Below are positions 25,025 to 33,791 of a DNA stretch of 64,000 bases, piece after piece. Location of the stretch: contig CAKORJ010000002.1 in assembly GCA_934101575.1 (NCBI GenBank), forward strand, positions 200,076 through 264,075, read 5' to 3'. Position 1 is the first letter of the stretch; the number at the start of each line of letters is the position of its first letter. This DNA comes from an uncultured Bacilli bacterium (GTDB taxonomy: Bacteria; Bacillota_I; Bacilli_A; RF39; UBA660). Below the pieces are notes generated by a model. That model was not told the origin of the DNA and did no database searches. It was given only the letters and a program-made list of their open reading frames with translations. Made by a program: the position numbers and the translations under genes.

Positions 25025-25336
25025 ATGGTGAAATCAGAAGTTCGTGTAAAACTTAAAAGTTATGATCACAGAATTCTTGATAATGCGGCATCTAAAATTG
25101 TGGAAACAGTTAAAAGAGCTGGTGGTGAAGTTAGTGGACCAGTACCTCTTCCAACTGAAGTTGAAAAAATTACAATTTTGAGAGCTGTTCATAAATATAA
25201 GGATTCTCGTGAACAATATGAAATGCGTACTCATAAGAGATTAATCAGTATTAAAAATCCTAGTAAGGAAGTTATGGATGTGTTACAACGTCTGGACTTA
25301 CCTAGTGGTGTTAATATTCAAATTAAACAAAAATAA
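25025..25336 (+). CDS. rpsJ: 30S ribosomal protein S10
   Basis: Small-subunit head protein; as NusE it also joins transcription antitermination complexes with NusB and NusG. The 103-aa protein shows VRVKLKSYDHRILDNAA at the start and GPVPLPTEVEKITILRA and EQYEMRTHKRLI, all standard. AGGGAGG lies 8 bases before the ATG. First gene of the long ribosomal run, with a leader upstream. Confidence 0.96.
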   Translation: MVKSEVRVKLKSYDHRILDNAASKIVETVKRAGGEVSGPVPLPTEVEKITILRAVHKYKDSREQYEMRTHKRLISIKNPSKEVMDVLQRLDLPSGVNIQIKQK

Positions 25337-25356
25337 TTTAAAAGGAGAAAGAAAAA

Positions 25357-26079
25357 ATGAAAGGAATCTTAGGTAGAAAGCTTGGTATGACTCAAGTATT
25401 TGGTACTAATGGGAAACTTGTTCCTGTTACTGTTATTGAAATTGAACCTAATGTTGTTACTCAAATAAAGACTAAAGATAACGATGGCTATGAAGCTGTA
25501 CAACTTGGTTTTGATTCTGTAAGAGAAAAAGTTAGTAACAAAGCTAAAGTGGGACATACAAAAAAAGCTAACACTACTCCTAAGCGCTTCTTAAGAGAAA
25601 TAAGAGGAGTAGATATTAGTGCTTATACTTTAGGACAAGAAGTAAAAGCCGATTTATTTCTAGCTGGTGAAATGGTTGATGTTACTGGAATCAGCAAAGG
25701 AAAAGGTTACCAAGGTGTAATCAAGAAAAATAATCAACATCGTGGACCAATGAGTCATGGTTCAAAATATCATAGAGGTGTAGGTTCTCTTGGTACTATG
25801 AGACCAATGAGGGTTATGCCTGGTAAAGCACTTCCAGGACATATGGGTGCTGAACAAGTTACTATTCAAAATCTTGAAATTATTAAAGTTGATACAGAAG
25901 ATAATTATATTTTAGTAAAGGGAAGTATTCCTGGACCTAAGAAGAGTATGGTTATCGTAAAAAGTGCTGTTAAGACTGATAAAACAAATGATGCATTTGA
26001 TCTAATATCTTATGAAGAAGTAGAAACTGCTGATGAAGCTGCTTCTGAAGAAATTGTTGAGGCAGTAAAGGAGGATTAA
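25357..26079 (+). CDS. rplC: 50S ribosomal protein L3
   Basis: Large-subunit protein near the peptidyl transferase centre. Landmarks are GILGRKLGMTQVF at the N-terminus, VDVTGISKGKGYQGVIKK, and the MSHGSKYHRGVGSLGTMRP loop that reaches the active centre. The 240 residues exceed the usual ~208 because of an acidic C-terminal tail (about 215-240, rich in E, D and A). Similar tails occur in some low-GC relatives. AAAGGAG precedes the ATG. Confidence 0.95.
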   Translation: MKGILGRKLGMTQVFGTNGKLVPVTVIEIEPNVVTQIKTKDNDGYEAVQLGFDSVREKVSNKAKVGHTKKANTTPKRFLREIRGVDISAYTLGQEVKADLFLAGEMVDVTGISKGKGYQGVIKKNNQHRGPMSHGSKYHRGVGSLGTMRPMRVMPGKALPGHMGAEQVTIQNLEIIKVDTEDNYILVKGSIPGPKKSMVIVKSAVKTDKTNDAFDLISYEEVETADEAASEEIVEAVKED

Positions 26080-26080
26080 T

Positions 26081-26704
26081 ATGAAGTTTGAACTTGTAGA
26101 TCTTAATGGAAAGAAAGTAAAAGATATCAACTTAAATAAAGAAGTATTTGGAATAGAACCTAATGATGTTGTTTTAAAGGATGCTATTGTTTTAGGACGT
26201 GCAGCTTTAAGACAAGGTACTCACAAGGCAAAAACTAGAGCAGAAGTTTCTGGTGGTGGTAGAAAACCTTGGAGACAAAAAGGAACAGGTAATGCTCGTC
26301 AAGGATCAATTAGAGCAGTTCAATGGGTAGGAGGCGGAATCGCTTTTGGACCAGTTCCTAGAGATTATAGTAAAAAACAAAATAGAAAAGAAAGAAAGCT
26401 TGCTCTTAGATCAGCTTATTCTTATAAAGCTAAAGAAAATAACATTGTTGTTGTTGATAAACTTAGTTTAGATACTCCTAAGACAAAAGGTATGGTTTCT
26501 GTGCTTAAGAATTTAAACTTAGATAATGTTAAGACTTTAGTTATAGTTAATGAATATGATGAAAATGTAATTCTTGCTTCTCGTAATTTGAAGAATATTA
26601 TGATTGCTCTTCCTGAAGAAGTAAGTGTACTTGACATTGTAAGTGCTAAAAGATTATTGATTGAAGAAAATGCTTTAGAAAAAATAAAGGAGGTGCTTAA
26701 ATAA
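26081..26704 (+). CDS. rplD: 50S ribosomal protein L4
   Basis: Lines the nascent peptide exit tunnel with its long loop, visible as AEVSGGGRKPWRQKGTGNAR (about residues 53-72) and continuing through the VQWVGGG segment. The 207-aa length is standard. It starts one base after the rplC stop (TAATATG) with AAGGAGG inside the rplC end, and overlaps rplW by one base, so translation is coupled. Confidence 0.95.
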   Translation: MKFELVDLNGKKVKDINLNKEVFGIEPNDVVLKDAIVLGRAALRQGTHKAKTRAEVSGGGRKPWRQKGTGNARQGSIRAVQWVGGGIAFGPVPRDYSKKQNRKERKLALRSAYSYKAKENNIVVVDKLSLDTPKTKGMVSVLKNLNLDNVKTLVIVNEYDENVILASRNLKNIMIALPEEVSVLDIVSAKRLLIEENALEKIKEVLK

Positions 26705-26985
26705 TGGATACTAAGTATTTAGATATTATTAAAGCGCCAGTAGTTACTGAAAAGTCTGCTAATATGGGTCAAAATGGAGAATATGTTTTTTATGTTGATC
26801 CTAAGGCAAATAAGACTGAAATTAAACTTGCTATTGAAAAGATATTTGGTGTTAAAGTAGAAAACATTAGAACAATTAATGTTCATCCAAAAAAGAGAAG
26901 AGTAGGTCGTTATACAGGACTTACTAATCGTAAGAAAAAGGCAATTGTTAAATTAGCTCAAGGGCAAACAATTGAGTTAGGGTAA
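26704..26985 (+). CDS. rplW: 50S ribosomal protein L23
   Basis: Sits at the tunnel exit and is the docking point for trigger factor and signal recognition particle. The 93-aa protein shows IIKAPVVTEKSANMGQNGEY and KRVGRYTGLTNRKKKAIVKL, typical. AAGGAGG lies within the end of rplD, and the start overlaps its stop. Confidence 0.95.
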   Translation: MDTKYLDIIKAPVVTEKSANMGQNGEYVFYVDPKANKTEIKLAIEKIFGVKVENIRTINVHPKKRRVGRYTGLTNRKKKAIVKLAQGQTIELG

Positions 26986-26997
26986 GGAGGTATAATA

Positions 26998-27831
26998 ATG
27001 GCTATTAAAAATATGAAACCTACTACTCCTGGACAACGTGGTATGAGCAAACTTCACAATGATGAGATTACTACTAATAAACCTGAAAAAAGTTTACTTG
27101 TTTCTAAAAGTAAGAATGCAGGTAGAAATAATCAAGGTAGGATTACTGTAAGACATCAAGGTGGTGGAGAAAAGAGAAAGTACCGTTTAATTGATTTTAA
27201 AAGAAATAAATTTGATATAGTTGGTACTGTTGCTACTATCGAATACGATCCAAATAGAAGTGCTAATATAGCTTTAATTAACTATGTTGATGGTGAAAAG
27301 AGATATATTATTGCTCCTAAAGGTTTAAAAGTAGGAATGAAAATTGTTTCTGGAGAAAGAGTGGACATTAAAGTTGGTAATGCACTTCCACTTATGAATA
27401 TTCCAGAAGGTACACTTGTACATAATATTGAACTTCAACCTGGGAAAGGTGCTGAACTTGCAAGATCAGCAGGAGCTAGTGCTCAAATTCTTGGTAAAGA
27501 AGGTAAATATGTACTTGTTAGACTTTCATCAGGAGAAGTTAGAAAAGTTCTTGGAACTTGTATGGCTACTGTTGGTGAAGTTGGAAATGAAGATTATTCT
27601 TTAGTTAAAATTGGTAAAGCAGGTAGAAAAAGACATATGGGAGTTAGACCTACTGTTCGTGGTTCTGTTATGAACCCTAATGACCATCCTCATGGTGGTG
27701 GTGAAGGTCGTGCACCTATCGGTAGAAGTGGACCAATGACTCCTTGGGGTAAACCAGCTCTTGGTTATAAAACTAGAAAGAAAAAAGCGTCTGATAAACT
27801 AATTATTAGAAGAAGAAAGAAAAGAAAGTAG
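26998..27831 (+). CDS. rplB: 50S ribosomal protein L2
   Basis: Highly conserved protein needed for subunit joining and peptidyl transfer. The 277-aa protein has RITVRHQGGGEKRKYRLIDF in the N-terminal half, GAELARSAGASAQILGKEG in the middle, and the diagnostic VMNPNDHPHGGGEGRAPIG near the C-terminus, including the conserved histidine cluster. Basic tail KLIIRRRKKRK. AAGGAGG precedes the ATG. Confidence 0.97.
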   Translation: MAIKNMKPTTPGQRGMSKLHNDEITTNKPEKSLLVSKSKNAGRNNQGRITVRHQGGGEKRKYRLIDFKRNKFDIVGTVATIEYDPNRSANIALINYVDGEKRYIIAPKGLKVGMKIVSGERVDIKVGNALPLMNIPEGTLVHNIELQPGKGAELARSAGASAQILGKEGKYVLVRLSSGEVRKVLGTCMATVGEVGNEDYSLVKIGKAGRKRHMGVRPTVRGSVMNPNDHPHGGGEGRAPIGRSGPMTPWGKPALGYKTRKKKASDKLIIRRRKKRK

Positions 27832-27844
27832 GAGGTTATAGAAT

Positions 27845-28120
27845 ATGGCAAGAAGTATTAAAAAAGGACCTTATGTATTTGATAGATTATTGAAGAAGGT
27901 TCAAAAGTTGAATGAAACTGGTAAAAAAGAAGTAATTAAAACTTGGTCACGTCGTTCTACAATTTTTCCTGAGTTTGTAGGCCATACTTTTGCAGTTCAT
28001 AATGGTAATAAGTTTATACCAGTTTATGTTACTGAAGACATGGTTGGTCATAAATTAGGAGAATTTGCTCTTACAAGAACATTTGGTGGACATGGCGCTG
28101 ATAAGAAGAAGAAAAAATAA
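27845..28120 (+). CDS. rpsS: 30S ribosomal protein S19
   Basis: Head protein that pairs with S13 near the A site. The 91 residues include RSIKKGPYVFDRLLKKV, TWSRRSTIFPEFVGHTFAVH and the GEFALTRTFGGHGADKKKKK end. AGGAGG is present before the ATG. Standard position between L2 and L22. Confidence 0.96.
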   Translation: MARSIKKGPYVFDRLLKKVQKLNETGKKEVIKTWSRRSTIFPEFVGHTFAVHNGNKFIPVYVTEDMVGHKLGEFALTRTFGGHGADKKKKK

Positions 28121-28140
28121 CAAGAGGAGGATTTTAGAAA

Positions 28141-28473
28141 ATGGATGTAAAAGCTATTGCTAAGGATGTAAGAATTAGTCCAATTAAAATTCGTCTTATG
28201 GTGGATTTAATCCGTGGTAAGAATGTTAATGATGCTTTAAATGTTTTAACTAATTATAATAGTAAACCAGCAAGAGTTGTTAAGAAAGTTCTTGATTCTG
28301 CTATAGCAAATGCTGTTAATAATAATAATCTTGATAAAGATAAATTATATATTAAGACTGCTGTAGTTGATCAAGCTTCAACACTAAAAAGAAGGGTACC
28401 TGGTTCTCGTGGTAAGGTAGATAAGTTCTACCATAGAAGATCACATGTAACTATTGTGGTATCAGAAAGGTAA
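28141..28473 (+). CDS. rplV: 50S ribosomal protein L22
   Basis: Its extended beta hairpin forms part of the exit tunnel constriction. The 110-aa protein shows VRISPIKIRLMVDLIRGKNV, KPARVVKKVLDSAIANAVNN and the tunnel hairpin STLKRRVPGSRGKVDKFYHR. Normal length. GAGGAGG upstream of the ATG. Confidence 0.95.
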   Translation: MDVKAIAKDVRISPIKIRLMVDLIRGKNVNDALNVLTNYNSKPARVVKKVLDSAIANAVNNNNLDKDKLYIKTAVVDQASTLKRRVPGSRGKVDKFYHRRSHVTIVVSER

Positions 28474-28488
28474 TTTAGGAGGTTATTT

Positions 28489-29145
28489 ATGGGACAAAAA
28501 GTTAGTCCGACTGGACTTAGAATCGGAGTTAATAAAGATTGGGAATCTAAATGGATGGCTCCTAAAAAAGATTTTGCTAAGTATTTATATAATGATGTTA
28601 AGATTCGTGAATATTTAGAAAAGAAATTAAAAGATGCTGGTGTTTCTAAAATAGAAATTGAAAGAAATAATAAAAAATGCGAAGTTATTATTCACACTTC
28701 TAAACCAGGTGTTGTTATTGGACGTGGTGGAGAAGAAATTAAAGTTTTGAAAAATAAACTTTCAAAGCTTGTTGATGAAAATATTAATGTTTCAATTATG
28801 GATGTTAAAAATGTTGATTTAAATGCAACTTTAGTTGCTCAATCAATTGCTAAACAAATTGAATCTCGTGCACCATTTAGAGCTGCTCAAAAGAAAGCTA
28901 TTAGAGCTGCTATGAAAGCAGGAGCTAAGGGTATTAAAACTTTAGTATCTGGTAGACTTAATGGTGTTGAAATGGCTAGAAGTGAAGGTTATTCTGAAGG
29001 AAATGTTCCTTTACATACAATTCGTGCTGATATTGACTATGGTTTTGCGGAAGCACTTACTACTTATGGAAAACTTGGTGTTAAAGTATGGATTAATAAA
29101 GGGGAAATCTTACCTTCTAAACAGGAAGAAAAAGGAGGTAATTAA
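28489..29145 (+). CDS. rpsC: 30S ribosomal protein S3
   Basis: Part of the mRNA entry pore and helicase region. The 218-aa protein has GQKVSPTGLRIGVNKDWESK at the start, a KH domain with PGVVIGRGGEEIKVLK (about 75-90), and the S3 C-terminal domain with GRLNGVEMARSEGYSEGNVP and KVWINKGEI. Standard length. AGGAGG upstream. Confidence 0.96.
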   Translation: MGQKVSPTGLRIGVNKDWESKWMAPKKDFAKYLYNDVKIREYLEKKLKDAGVSKIEIERNNKKCEVIIHTSKPGVVIGRGGEEIKVLKNKLSKLVDENINVSIMDVKNVDLNATLVAQSIAKQIESRAPFRAAQKKAIRAAMKAGAKGIKTLVSGRLNGVEMARSEGYSEGNVPLHTIRADIDYGFAEALTTYGKLGVKVWINKGEILPSKQEEKGGN

Positions 29146-29147
29146 TT

Positions 29148-29576
29148 ATGTTAATACCGTCTAGAACAAAATATAGAAGAGTACATAGATTGAAATACGA
29201 AGGTAAAGCTAAAGGAAATACTGAACTTCATTTTGGAGAATATGGACTTATGGCTAAGGAAGGTGCTTGGATTACTAATAATCAAATCGAAGCTGCTCGT
29301 GTTGCTATGACTCGTTATATGAAGCGTGGTGGTAAAGTATTTATTAATATTTTCCCACATATGCCTAAGACTGCTAAACCGCTAGAAGTTCGTATGGGAT
29401 CTGGTAAAGGTGCTGTTGATAAATGGGTAGCAGTTGTTAAAGAAGGAAAAATAATGTTTGAAATATCTGGTGTTTCTGAAGAAGTTGCCAGAGAAGCACT
29501 TAGACTTGCTTCACATAAATTACCAATAAAAACTAAATTTGTAAAAAAAGAAGATATGGGTGGTGAAAACGCATGA
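29148..29576 (+). CDS. rplP: 50S ribosomal protein L16
   Basis: Contacts the A-site tRNA and 5S rRNA region. The 142-aa protein shows MLIPSRTKYRRVHRLKYEGK, GLMAKEGAWITNNQIEAARV and MGSGKGAVDKWVAVVKEGKI. It overlaps rpmC by four bases (ATGA). Confidence 0.96.
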   Translation: MLIPSRTKYRRVHRLKYEGKAKGNTELHFGEYGLMAKEGAWITNNQIEAARVAMTRYMKRGGKVFINIFPHMPKTAKPLEVRMGSGKGAVDKWVAVVKEGKIMFEISGVSEEVAREALRLASHKLPIKTKFVKKEDMGGENA

Positions 29577-29776
29577 AAATGGAAGAATTAAGAAAACTAT
29601 CCACTGAAGAATTAAATAATAAGATAAAAGAAAATAAAGAAGAGTTATTTAATTTGCGTTTCCAACAAGCAACAGGTAACTTAGAAAAACCTGTTAGACT
29701 TAGAGAACTAAGAAAACAAGTAGCAAAAATGAAGACAATAATTCGTGAACGTGAATTAGAGAAAGTGGAGGAGTAA
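29573..29776 (+). CDS. rpmC: 50S ribosomal protein L29
   Basis: Small all-helical protein near the tunnel exit. The 67 residues include LRKLSTEELNNKIKENKEEL, NLRFQQATGNLEKPVRLREL and KQVAKMKTIIRER. The start overlaps the rplP stop; a second ATG two codons on is equally possible. Confidence 0.93.
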   Translation: MKMEELRKLSTEELNNKIKENKEELFNLRFQQATGNLEKPVRLRELRKQVAKMKTIIRERELEKVEE

Positions 29777-29779
29777 CAT

Positions 29780-30040
29780 ATGAAGAATACAGTTAAAAAA
29801 GAACTTATAGGAAGAGTTGTAAGTGATAAGAATGATAAGACTATTACTGTACTTGTAGAAACTTATAAGAAACATCCTAAGTATGGTAAGAGAGTTAAAT
29901 ATAGTAAGAAATATACTGCTCATGATGAGACTAATAAGGCTAAAATGGGAGATAGAGTAAGAATAGTTGAAACTAGACCTTTATCTAAGACTAAAAGATT
30001 CTATTTAGCTGAAATAGTTGAAGAAAGTGTAATACTATAA
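29780..30040 (+). CDS. rpsQ: 30S ribosomal protein S17
   Basis: Primary 16S rRNA binding protein with an OB fold. The 86 residues show RVVSDKNDKTITVLVETYKK, HPKYGKRVKYSKKYTAHDE and VRIVETRPLSKTKRFYLAEI. It starts three bases after the rpmC stop with a GGAGG site inside the rpmC end. Confidence 0.95.
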   Translation: MKNTVKKELIGRVVSDKNDKTITVLVETYKKHPKYGKRVKYSKKYTAHDETNKAKMGDRVRIVETRPLSKTKRFYLAEIVEESVIL

Positions 30041-30053
30041 GGAGGTATTTGTT

Positions 30054-30422
30054 ATGGTTCAACAAGAAACTCGTTTAAAAGTCGCTGACAATTCTGGTGC
30101 TCGTGAATTACTTGTTATTAGAGTGCTTGGAGGAAGTAAAGTTAAATTTGGTAATATTGGTGATGTTGTAGTAGGTACTGTTAAGAAAGCTACTCCTAAT
30201 GGTACTGTTAAAAAAGGCAAAGTAGTTAAAGCTGTTGTAGTAAGAACAGTTAAAGGTGTTCGTCGTGAAGATGGATCATATATTAAATTTGATGATAATG
30301 CATGTGTAATAATTAAGGATGATAAGAGTCCAGTTGGTACTCGTGTATTTGGACCAGTTGCTAGAGAAATTCGTGATGAAGGATACATGAAAATAGTATC
30401 TCTTGCAAAAGAAGTATTATAG
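30054..30422 (+). CDS. rplN: 50S ribosomal protein L14
   Basis: Forms an intersubunit bridge with 16S rRNA. The 122 residues (standard) include MVQQETRLKVADNSGARELL, VVVRTVKGVRREDGSYIKFD and GTRVFGPVAREIRDEGYMKI. AAGGAGG precedes the ATG. Confidence 0.96.
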   Translation: MVQQETRLKVADNSGARELLVIRVLGGSKVKFGNIGDVVVGTVKKATPNGTVKKGKVVKAVVVRTVKGVRREDGSYIKFDDNACVIIKDDKSPVGTRVFGPVAREIRDEGYMKIVSLAKEVL

Positions 30423-30432
30423 GAGGTCTTTT

Positions 30433-30744
30433 ATGAAACTTAAAGTTGGAGATAAAGTTAGAGTAATGTCTGGTAAAGATAAAGGAAAAGAAGGAAAAAT
30501 TACTCATACTTTTAAAAATGAAAACAAAGTAATAGTTGAAGGTGTTAATTTAGTTAAAAAACATGTTAAACCTGATAATGCTAATAAAACTGGTGGTATC
30601 ATTGAACGTGAGGCTAAGTTAGATGCTTCAAATGTTATGATTTTAGATAAGAAAACAAATAAACCTACAAGAATTTATCATGATGTTGATTCAAAAACAA
30701 ATAAAAAAGTTAGAGTGGGTAAATCCCGCGAAAAACTTGATTAG
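30433..30744 (+). CDS. rplX: 50S ribosomal protein L24
   Basis: Assembly initiator protein with a KOW motif (KVRVMSGKDKGKEGKIT near residue 7). The preferred start is ATG 30433, five bases after AGGAGGTC at the end of rplN, giving 103 residues; an in-frame start at 30403 inside rplN would add ten non-family residues. It also shows EGVNLVKKHVKPDNANKTGG and KTNKPTRI. Confidence 0.94.
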   Translation: MKLKVGDKVRVMSGKDKGKEGKITHTFKNENKVIVEGVNLVKKHVKPDNANKTGGIIEREAKLDASNVMILDKKTNKPTRIYHDVDSKTNKKVRVGKSREKLD

Positions 30745-30761
30745 TTGGAAGGAGGGTATTT

Positions 30762-31301
30762 ATGAACCGCCTAAAAGAAAAATATGTTAAGGAAATAGTT
30801 CCTAGTTTAAAAGAAAAAATGGGATATAAGTCTGTTATGCAAGTTCCAAAACTAGATAAGATAGTTATTAATATTGGTGCTGGTGATGCTGCTCATAATT
30901 CTAAAGTATTAGATGCTTGTATGCATGATTTAGAAGCTATTACTGGACAAAAGCCAGTTATAACTAAAGCACGTAAGTCAATTGCAGGATTTAAAATTCG
31001 TGAAGGACATAATATTGGTTGTAAAGTTACTTTAAGAGGAGAAAATATGTATAACTTCTTAGATAAACTTATAGCTGTTGCTCTTCCACGTGTTAGAGAT
31101 TTTAGAGGTTTATCTTCTAAAGCATTTGATGGTAGAGGTAACTATACTATTGGTATTAAGGAACAACTGATCTTCCCTGAAATCGAATTTGATGATGTTG
31201 TTAAAGTAAGAGGTATGGATATTGTACTTGTTACTACTGCTAAGACAAATGAAGAAGCTCATGAACTTTTAAAGGAACTAGGAATTCCTTTTAGAAAGTA
31301 G
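30762..31301 (+). CDS. rplE: 50S ribosomal protein L5
   Basis: Binds 5S rRNA and contacts the P-site tRNA. The 179-aa protein shows the family patterns KIVINIGAGDAA, GQKPVITKARKSIAGFKIRE and GRGNYTIGIKEQLIFPEIEF. Normal length. AAGGAGGG upstream. Confidence 0.96.
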   Translation: MNRLKEKYVKEIVPSLKEKMGYKSVMQVPKLDKIVINIGAGDAAHNSKVLDACMHDLEAITGQKPVITKARKSIAGFKIREGHNIGCKVTLRGENMYNFLDKLIAVALPRVRDFRGLSSKAFDGRGNYTIGIKEQLIFPEIEFDDVVKVRGMDIVLVTTAKTNEEAHELLKELGIPFRK

Positions 31302-31312
31302 GGAGGCATATT

Positions 31313-31498
31313 ATGGCAAAGAAAAGTATGATAGCGAAAGCTAATAAAAAACAAAAGTTTAAAGTACGTGAATATACTCGTTGTAATAGATGCGGTAGAC
31401 CTCACAGTGTACTTAAAAAATATGGAATTTGTAGAATTTGCTTTAGAGAACTTGCAAGTCGTGGACAAATTCCAGGAGTTAAAAAATCAAGTTGGTAG
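31313..31498 (+). CDS. rpsN: 30S ribosomal protein S14, zinc-binding type
   Basis: Head protein next to S3 and S10. The 61-aa short form keeps the zinc ligands C24, C27, C40 and C43, so it is the C+ (type Z) paralogue, the usual one inside this operon in Firmicutes. Ends with RGQIPGVKKSSW. GGGAGG upstream. Confidence 0.96.
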   Translation: MAKKSMIAKANKKQKFKVREYTRCNRCGRPHSVLKKYGICRICFRELASRGQIPGVKKSSW

Positions 31499-31519
31499 GC
31501 AAAGAAGGAGGAATTTATT

Positions 31520-31918
31520 ATGGTAGTAACTGACCCAATTGCTGATATGCTTACGAGAATTCGTAATGCTAATGCGAATAAGAATAAAGAAGTATCAATG
31601 CCTGTATCAAAAGTAAAATCTGAAATTGCTAAAATATTAAAAGATGAAGGGTTTATTGAAAATTACAAAGTTCGTAATGATAAACCTCAAGGTACTTTAA
31701 TTTTAACACTTAAATATACAAATAAAAAAGAAAGGGTTATTACTGGACTTAAACGTATTTCTAAACCAGGACTTAGAGTTTATACTAAAGCTGATGAAGT
31801 GCCAAAAGTACTTAATGGATTTGGTATAGCTATTATTTCTACTTCTAAAGGTATTATGACTGATAAAGAAGCTAGAAAGAATGCTCTTGGTGGAGAAGTA
31901 ATGGCTTATATTTGGTAA
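31520..31918 (+). CDS. rpsH: 30S ribosomal protein S8
   Basis: Central-domain rRNA binding protein; in E. coli it represses the spc operon. The 132 residues show TDPIADMLTRIRNANANKNK, the KRISKPGLRVY motif and a C-terminal STSKGIMTDKEARKNALGGE. Start preceded by AAGGAGG. Confidence 0.96.
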   Translation: MVVTDPIADMLTRIRNANANKNKEVSMPVSKVKSEIAKILKDEGFIENYKVRNDKPQGTLILTLKYTNKKERVITGLKRISKPGLRVYTKADEVPKVLNGFGIAIISTSKGIMTDKEARKNALGGEVMAYIW

Positions 31919-31930
31919 TAGGTGATTAAA

Positions 31931-32467
31931 ATGAGTAGAATAGGTAATAGAATAATAGCAATTCCAGAGGGTGTTACTGTTTCAGCAAACGATGGATTAG
32001 TTTCTGTTAAGGGACCTAAGGGTGAACTTAATTTAGAACTTAATAAAATTATCGATGTTGAAGTTAAGGATAATACAGTTGTTGTGACTAGAAAAAATGA
32101 ATCAATTCCTGCTAAACAAATGCATGGGACTACTAATGCTAATATAAGAAATATGATACTAGGTGTTTCAGAAGGTTTTTCTAAATCTTTAGAAATAATT
32201 GGTGTTGGTTATAGATTTAATCTAAAAGGAAATGTTCTTGTAATTAATGCTGGGTATTCTCATCCTGTTGAACTTGCAATTCCAGAAGGATTAAGTATTG
32301 AAGCTAAAGGTAATAACCAAATTACTGTTTCTGGTATTAGTAAGGAAAAAGTAGGAGAATTTGCGGCTAATATTCGTAAGGTAAGAAAACCTGAACCATA
32401 TAAAGGAAAAGGAATTCGTTATGTTGGTGAATATGTTAGACGTAAGGAAGGTAAGAAAGCTAAGTAG
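31931..32467 (+). CDS. rplF: 50S ribosomal protein L6
   Basis: Contacts the sarcin-ricin loop region. I choose ATG 31931 (AGGTGATT upstream) rather than the GTG at 31922 within that site, giving 178 residues, the usual length, starting MSRIGNR. Shows VSVKGPKGELNLEL, GVGYRFNLKGN and the C-terminal RKPEPYKGKGIRYVGEYVRR. Confidence 0.95.
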   Translation: MSRIGNRIIAIPEGVTVSANDGLVSVKGPKGELNLELNKIIDVEVKDNTVVVTRKNESIPAKQMHGTTNANIRNMILGVSEGFSKSLEIIGVGYRFNLKGNVLVINAGYSHPVELAIPEGLSIEAKGNNQITVSGISKEKVGEFAANIRKVRKPEPYKGKGIRYVGEYVRRKEGKKAK

Positions 32468-32481
32468 GTAGGAGGTTAATT

Positions 32482-32829
32482 ATGATAAAAAAAGAATCAC
32501 GTAATGAAATGCGTAAAATTAGGCATGAAAGAATTAGAAAACAAATCATAGGAACTAAAGATATACCTAGACTTAATGTTTATCGTTCTAATAATAACAT
32601 TTATGCTCAAATTATTGACGATGAAAACGGAGTTACTTTAGCTAGTGCATCTTCTATGAAAATGAAAGGTAATAATACTGAAATTGCTGCTAAGGTTGGT
32701 GAAGCTGTTGCTAAAGAAGCAAAGAAGGCTAAGATAACTAAGGTAGTATTTGATCGTGGAGGATATCTATATCATGGACGTGTAAAGGCACTTGCTGATG
32801 CTGCTCGCGAAAATGGTTTAGAATTCTAA
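32482..32829 (+). CDS. rplR: 50S ribosomal protein L18
   Basis: 5S rRNA binding protein. The 115 residues include RHERIRKQIIGTKDIPRLNV, RSNNNIYAQIIDDENGVTLA and the end FDRGGYLYHGRVKALADAAR. Normal length. AGGAGG precedes the ATG. Confidence 0.95.
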   Translation: MIKKESRNEMRKIRHERIRKQIIGTKDIPRLNVYRSNNNIYAQIIDDENGVTLASASSMKMKGNNTEIAAKVGEAVAKEAKKAKITKVVFDRGGYLYHGRVKALADAARENGLEF

Positions 32830-32843
32830 TAGGAGGTAAAATT

Positions 32844-33353
32844 ATGCAAAAGAGAAGAAATAATCGTCCTGCTAAAATGTATGATGAAATCGTATTAGAT
32901 ACTAAAGCTGTTGTTAAAGTAACAAAGGGTGGTCGTCAAAGAAGATTTCAAGCTGTTGTTTTAGTTGGAGATAAAAAAGGTCTTGTTGGTTTAGGTATAG
33001 GTAAAGCTAATGAAATTTCAGAAGCTGTTAAAAAAGCAAGACAAGATGCTAATAAAAATATGGTTAGAGTACCTATTGTAGATGGAAGAACAATCGCACA
33101 TGAGACTAGATATGATGAAGGAGCAACTAAAGTTATAATTAAACCTGCTTCAGCAGGTACTGGACTTGTTGCTGGTAGTGCTGTTAGATCAGTACTTGAA
33201 ATTGCTGGATATCACGATATTATTTCTAAATCACTTGGAGCTAGAACAAAAATAAATATGGCTAGAGCTACTATTAAAGCTTTACAATCAATTAAAACTA
33301 TTGATGAAGTATGTGCAGCTCGTGGAAAAACTAAAGAGGAGATTTTAGGATAA
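32844..33353 (+). CDS. rpsE: 30S ribosomal protein S5
   Basis: Accuracy protein near the mRNA entry. The 169-aa protein has VVKVTKGGRQRRFQAVVLVG, VGLGIGKANEISEAVKKARQ and KPASAGTGLVAGSAVRSVLE. Overlaps rplO by one base (TAATG). No rpmD (L30) gene lies between rpsE and rplO, which is its usual place. Confidence 0.96.
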   Translation: MQKRRNNRPAKMYDEIVLDTKAVVKVTKGGRQRRFQAVVLVGDKKGLVGLGIGKANEISEAVKKARQDANKNMVRVPIVDGRTIAHETRYDEGATKVIIKPASAGTGLVAGSAVRSVLEIAGYHDIISKSLGARTKINMARATIKALQSIKTIDEVCAARGKTKEEILG

Positions 33354-33790
33354 TGGAACTTAATAAATTACCAAAGAGTGCTACTCATAGAAGTAAAAGA
33401 GTAGGACGCGGACCAGGTAGTGGTCTTGGAAAAACAAGTGGTCGTGGTGAAAACGGACAAAAATCTAGAAGCGGTGCTTCAATTCCAGCAGTATTTGAAG
33501 GTGGACAAACTCCATTATTTAGAAGACTTCATAAGAGAGGATTCTCTAATTCTAAATTTAAAACTAGATATGCTACTATAAATGTTAGTGATCTAAATAA
33601 ATTTAATGATGGCGATGTTATTACTCCAGAACTTTTAAAAGAACTTGGAATTGTTAAAAAACAACTTTCAGGTATTAAAGTTTTAGGAAATGGTACTTTA
33701 GAAAAAAAATTAACAATTAAAGCACATAGATTTACAGAAAGTGCTCTTAAGAAAATAGAAGAATCAGGTAGTAAAGCAGAGGTGATTTAA
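33353..33790 (+). CDS. rplO: 50S ribosomal protein L15
   Basis: Late assembly protein. The 145 residues show the basic glycine-rich N-terminus RVGRGPGSGLGKTSGRGENG, GGQTPLFRRLHKRGFSN and a C-terminal KAHRFTESALKKIEESG. Starts overlapping rpsE; secY follows after one base. Confidence 0.95.
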   Translation: MELNKLPKSATHRSKRVGRGPGSGLGKTSGRGENGQKSRSGASIPAVFEGGQTPLFRRLHKRGFSNSKFKTRYATINVSDLNKFNDGDVITPELLKELGIVKKQLSGIKVLGNGTLEKKLTIKAHRFTESALKKIEESGSKAEVI

Positions 33791-33791
33791 G

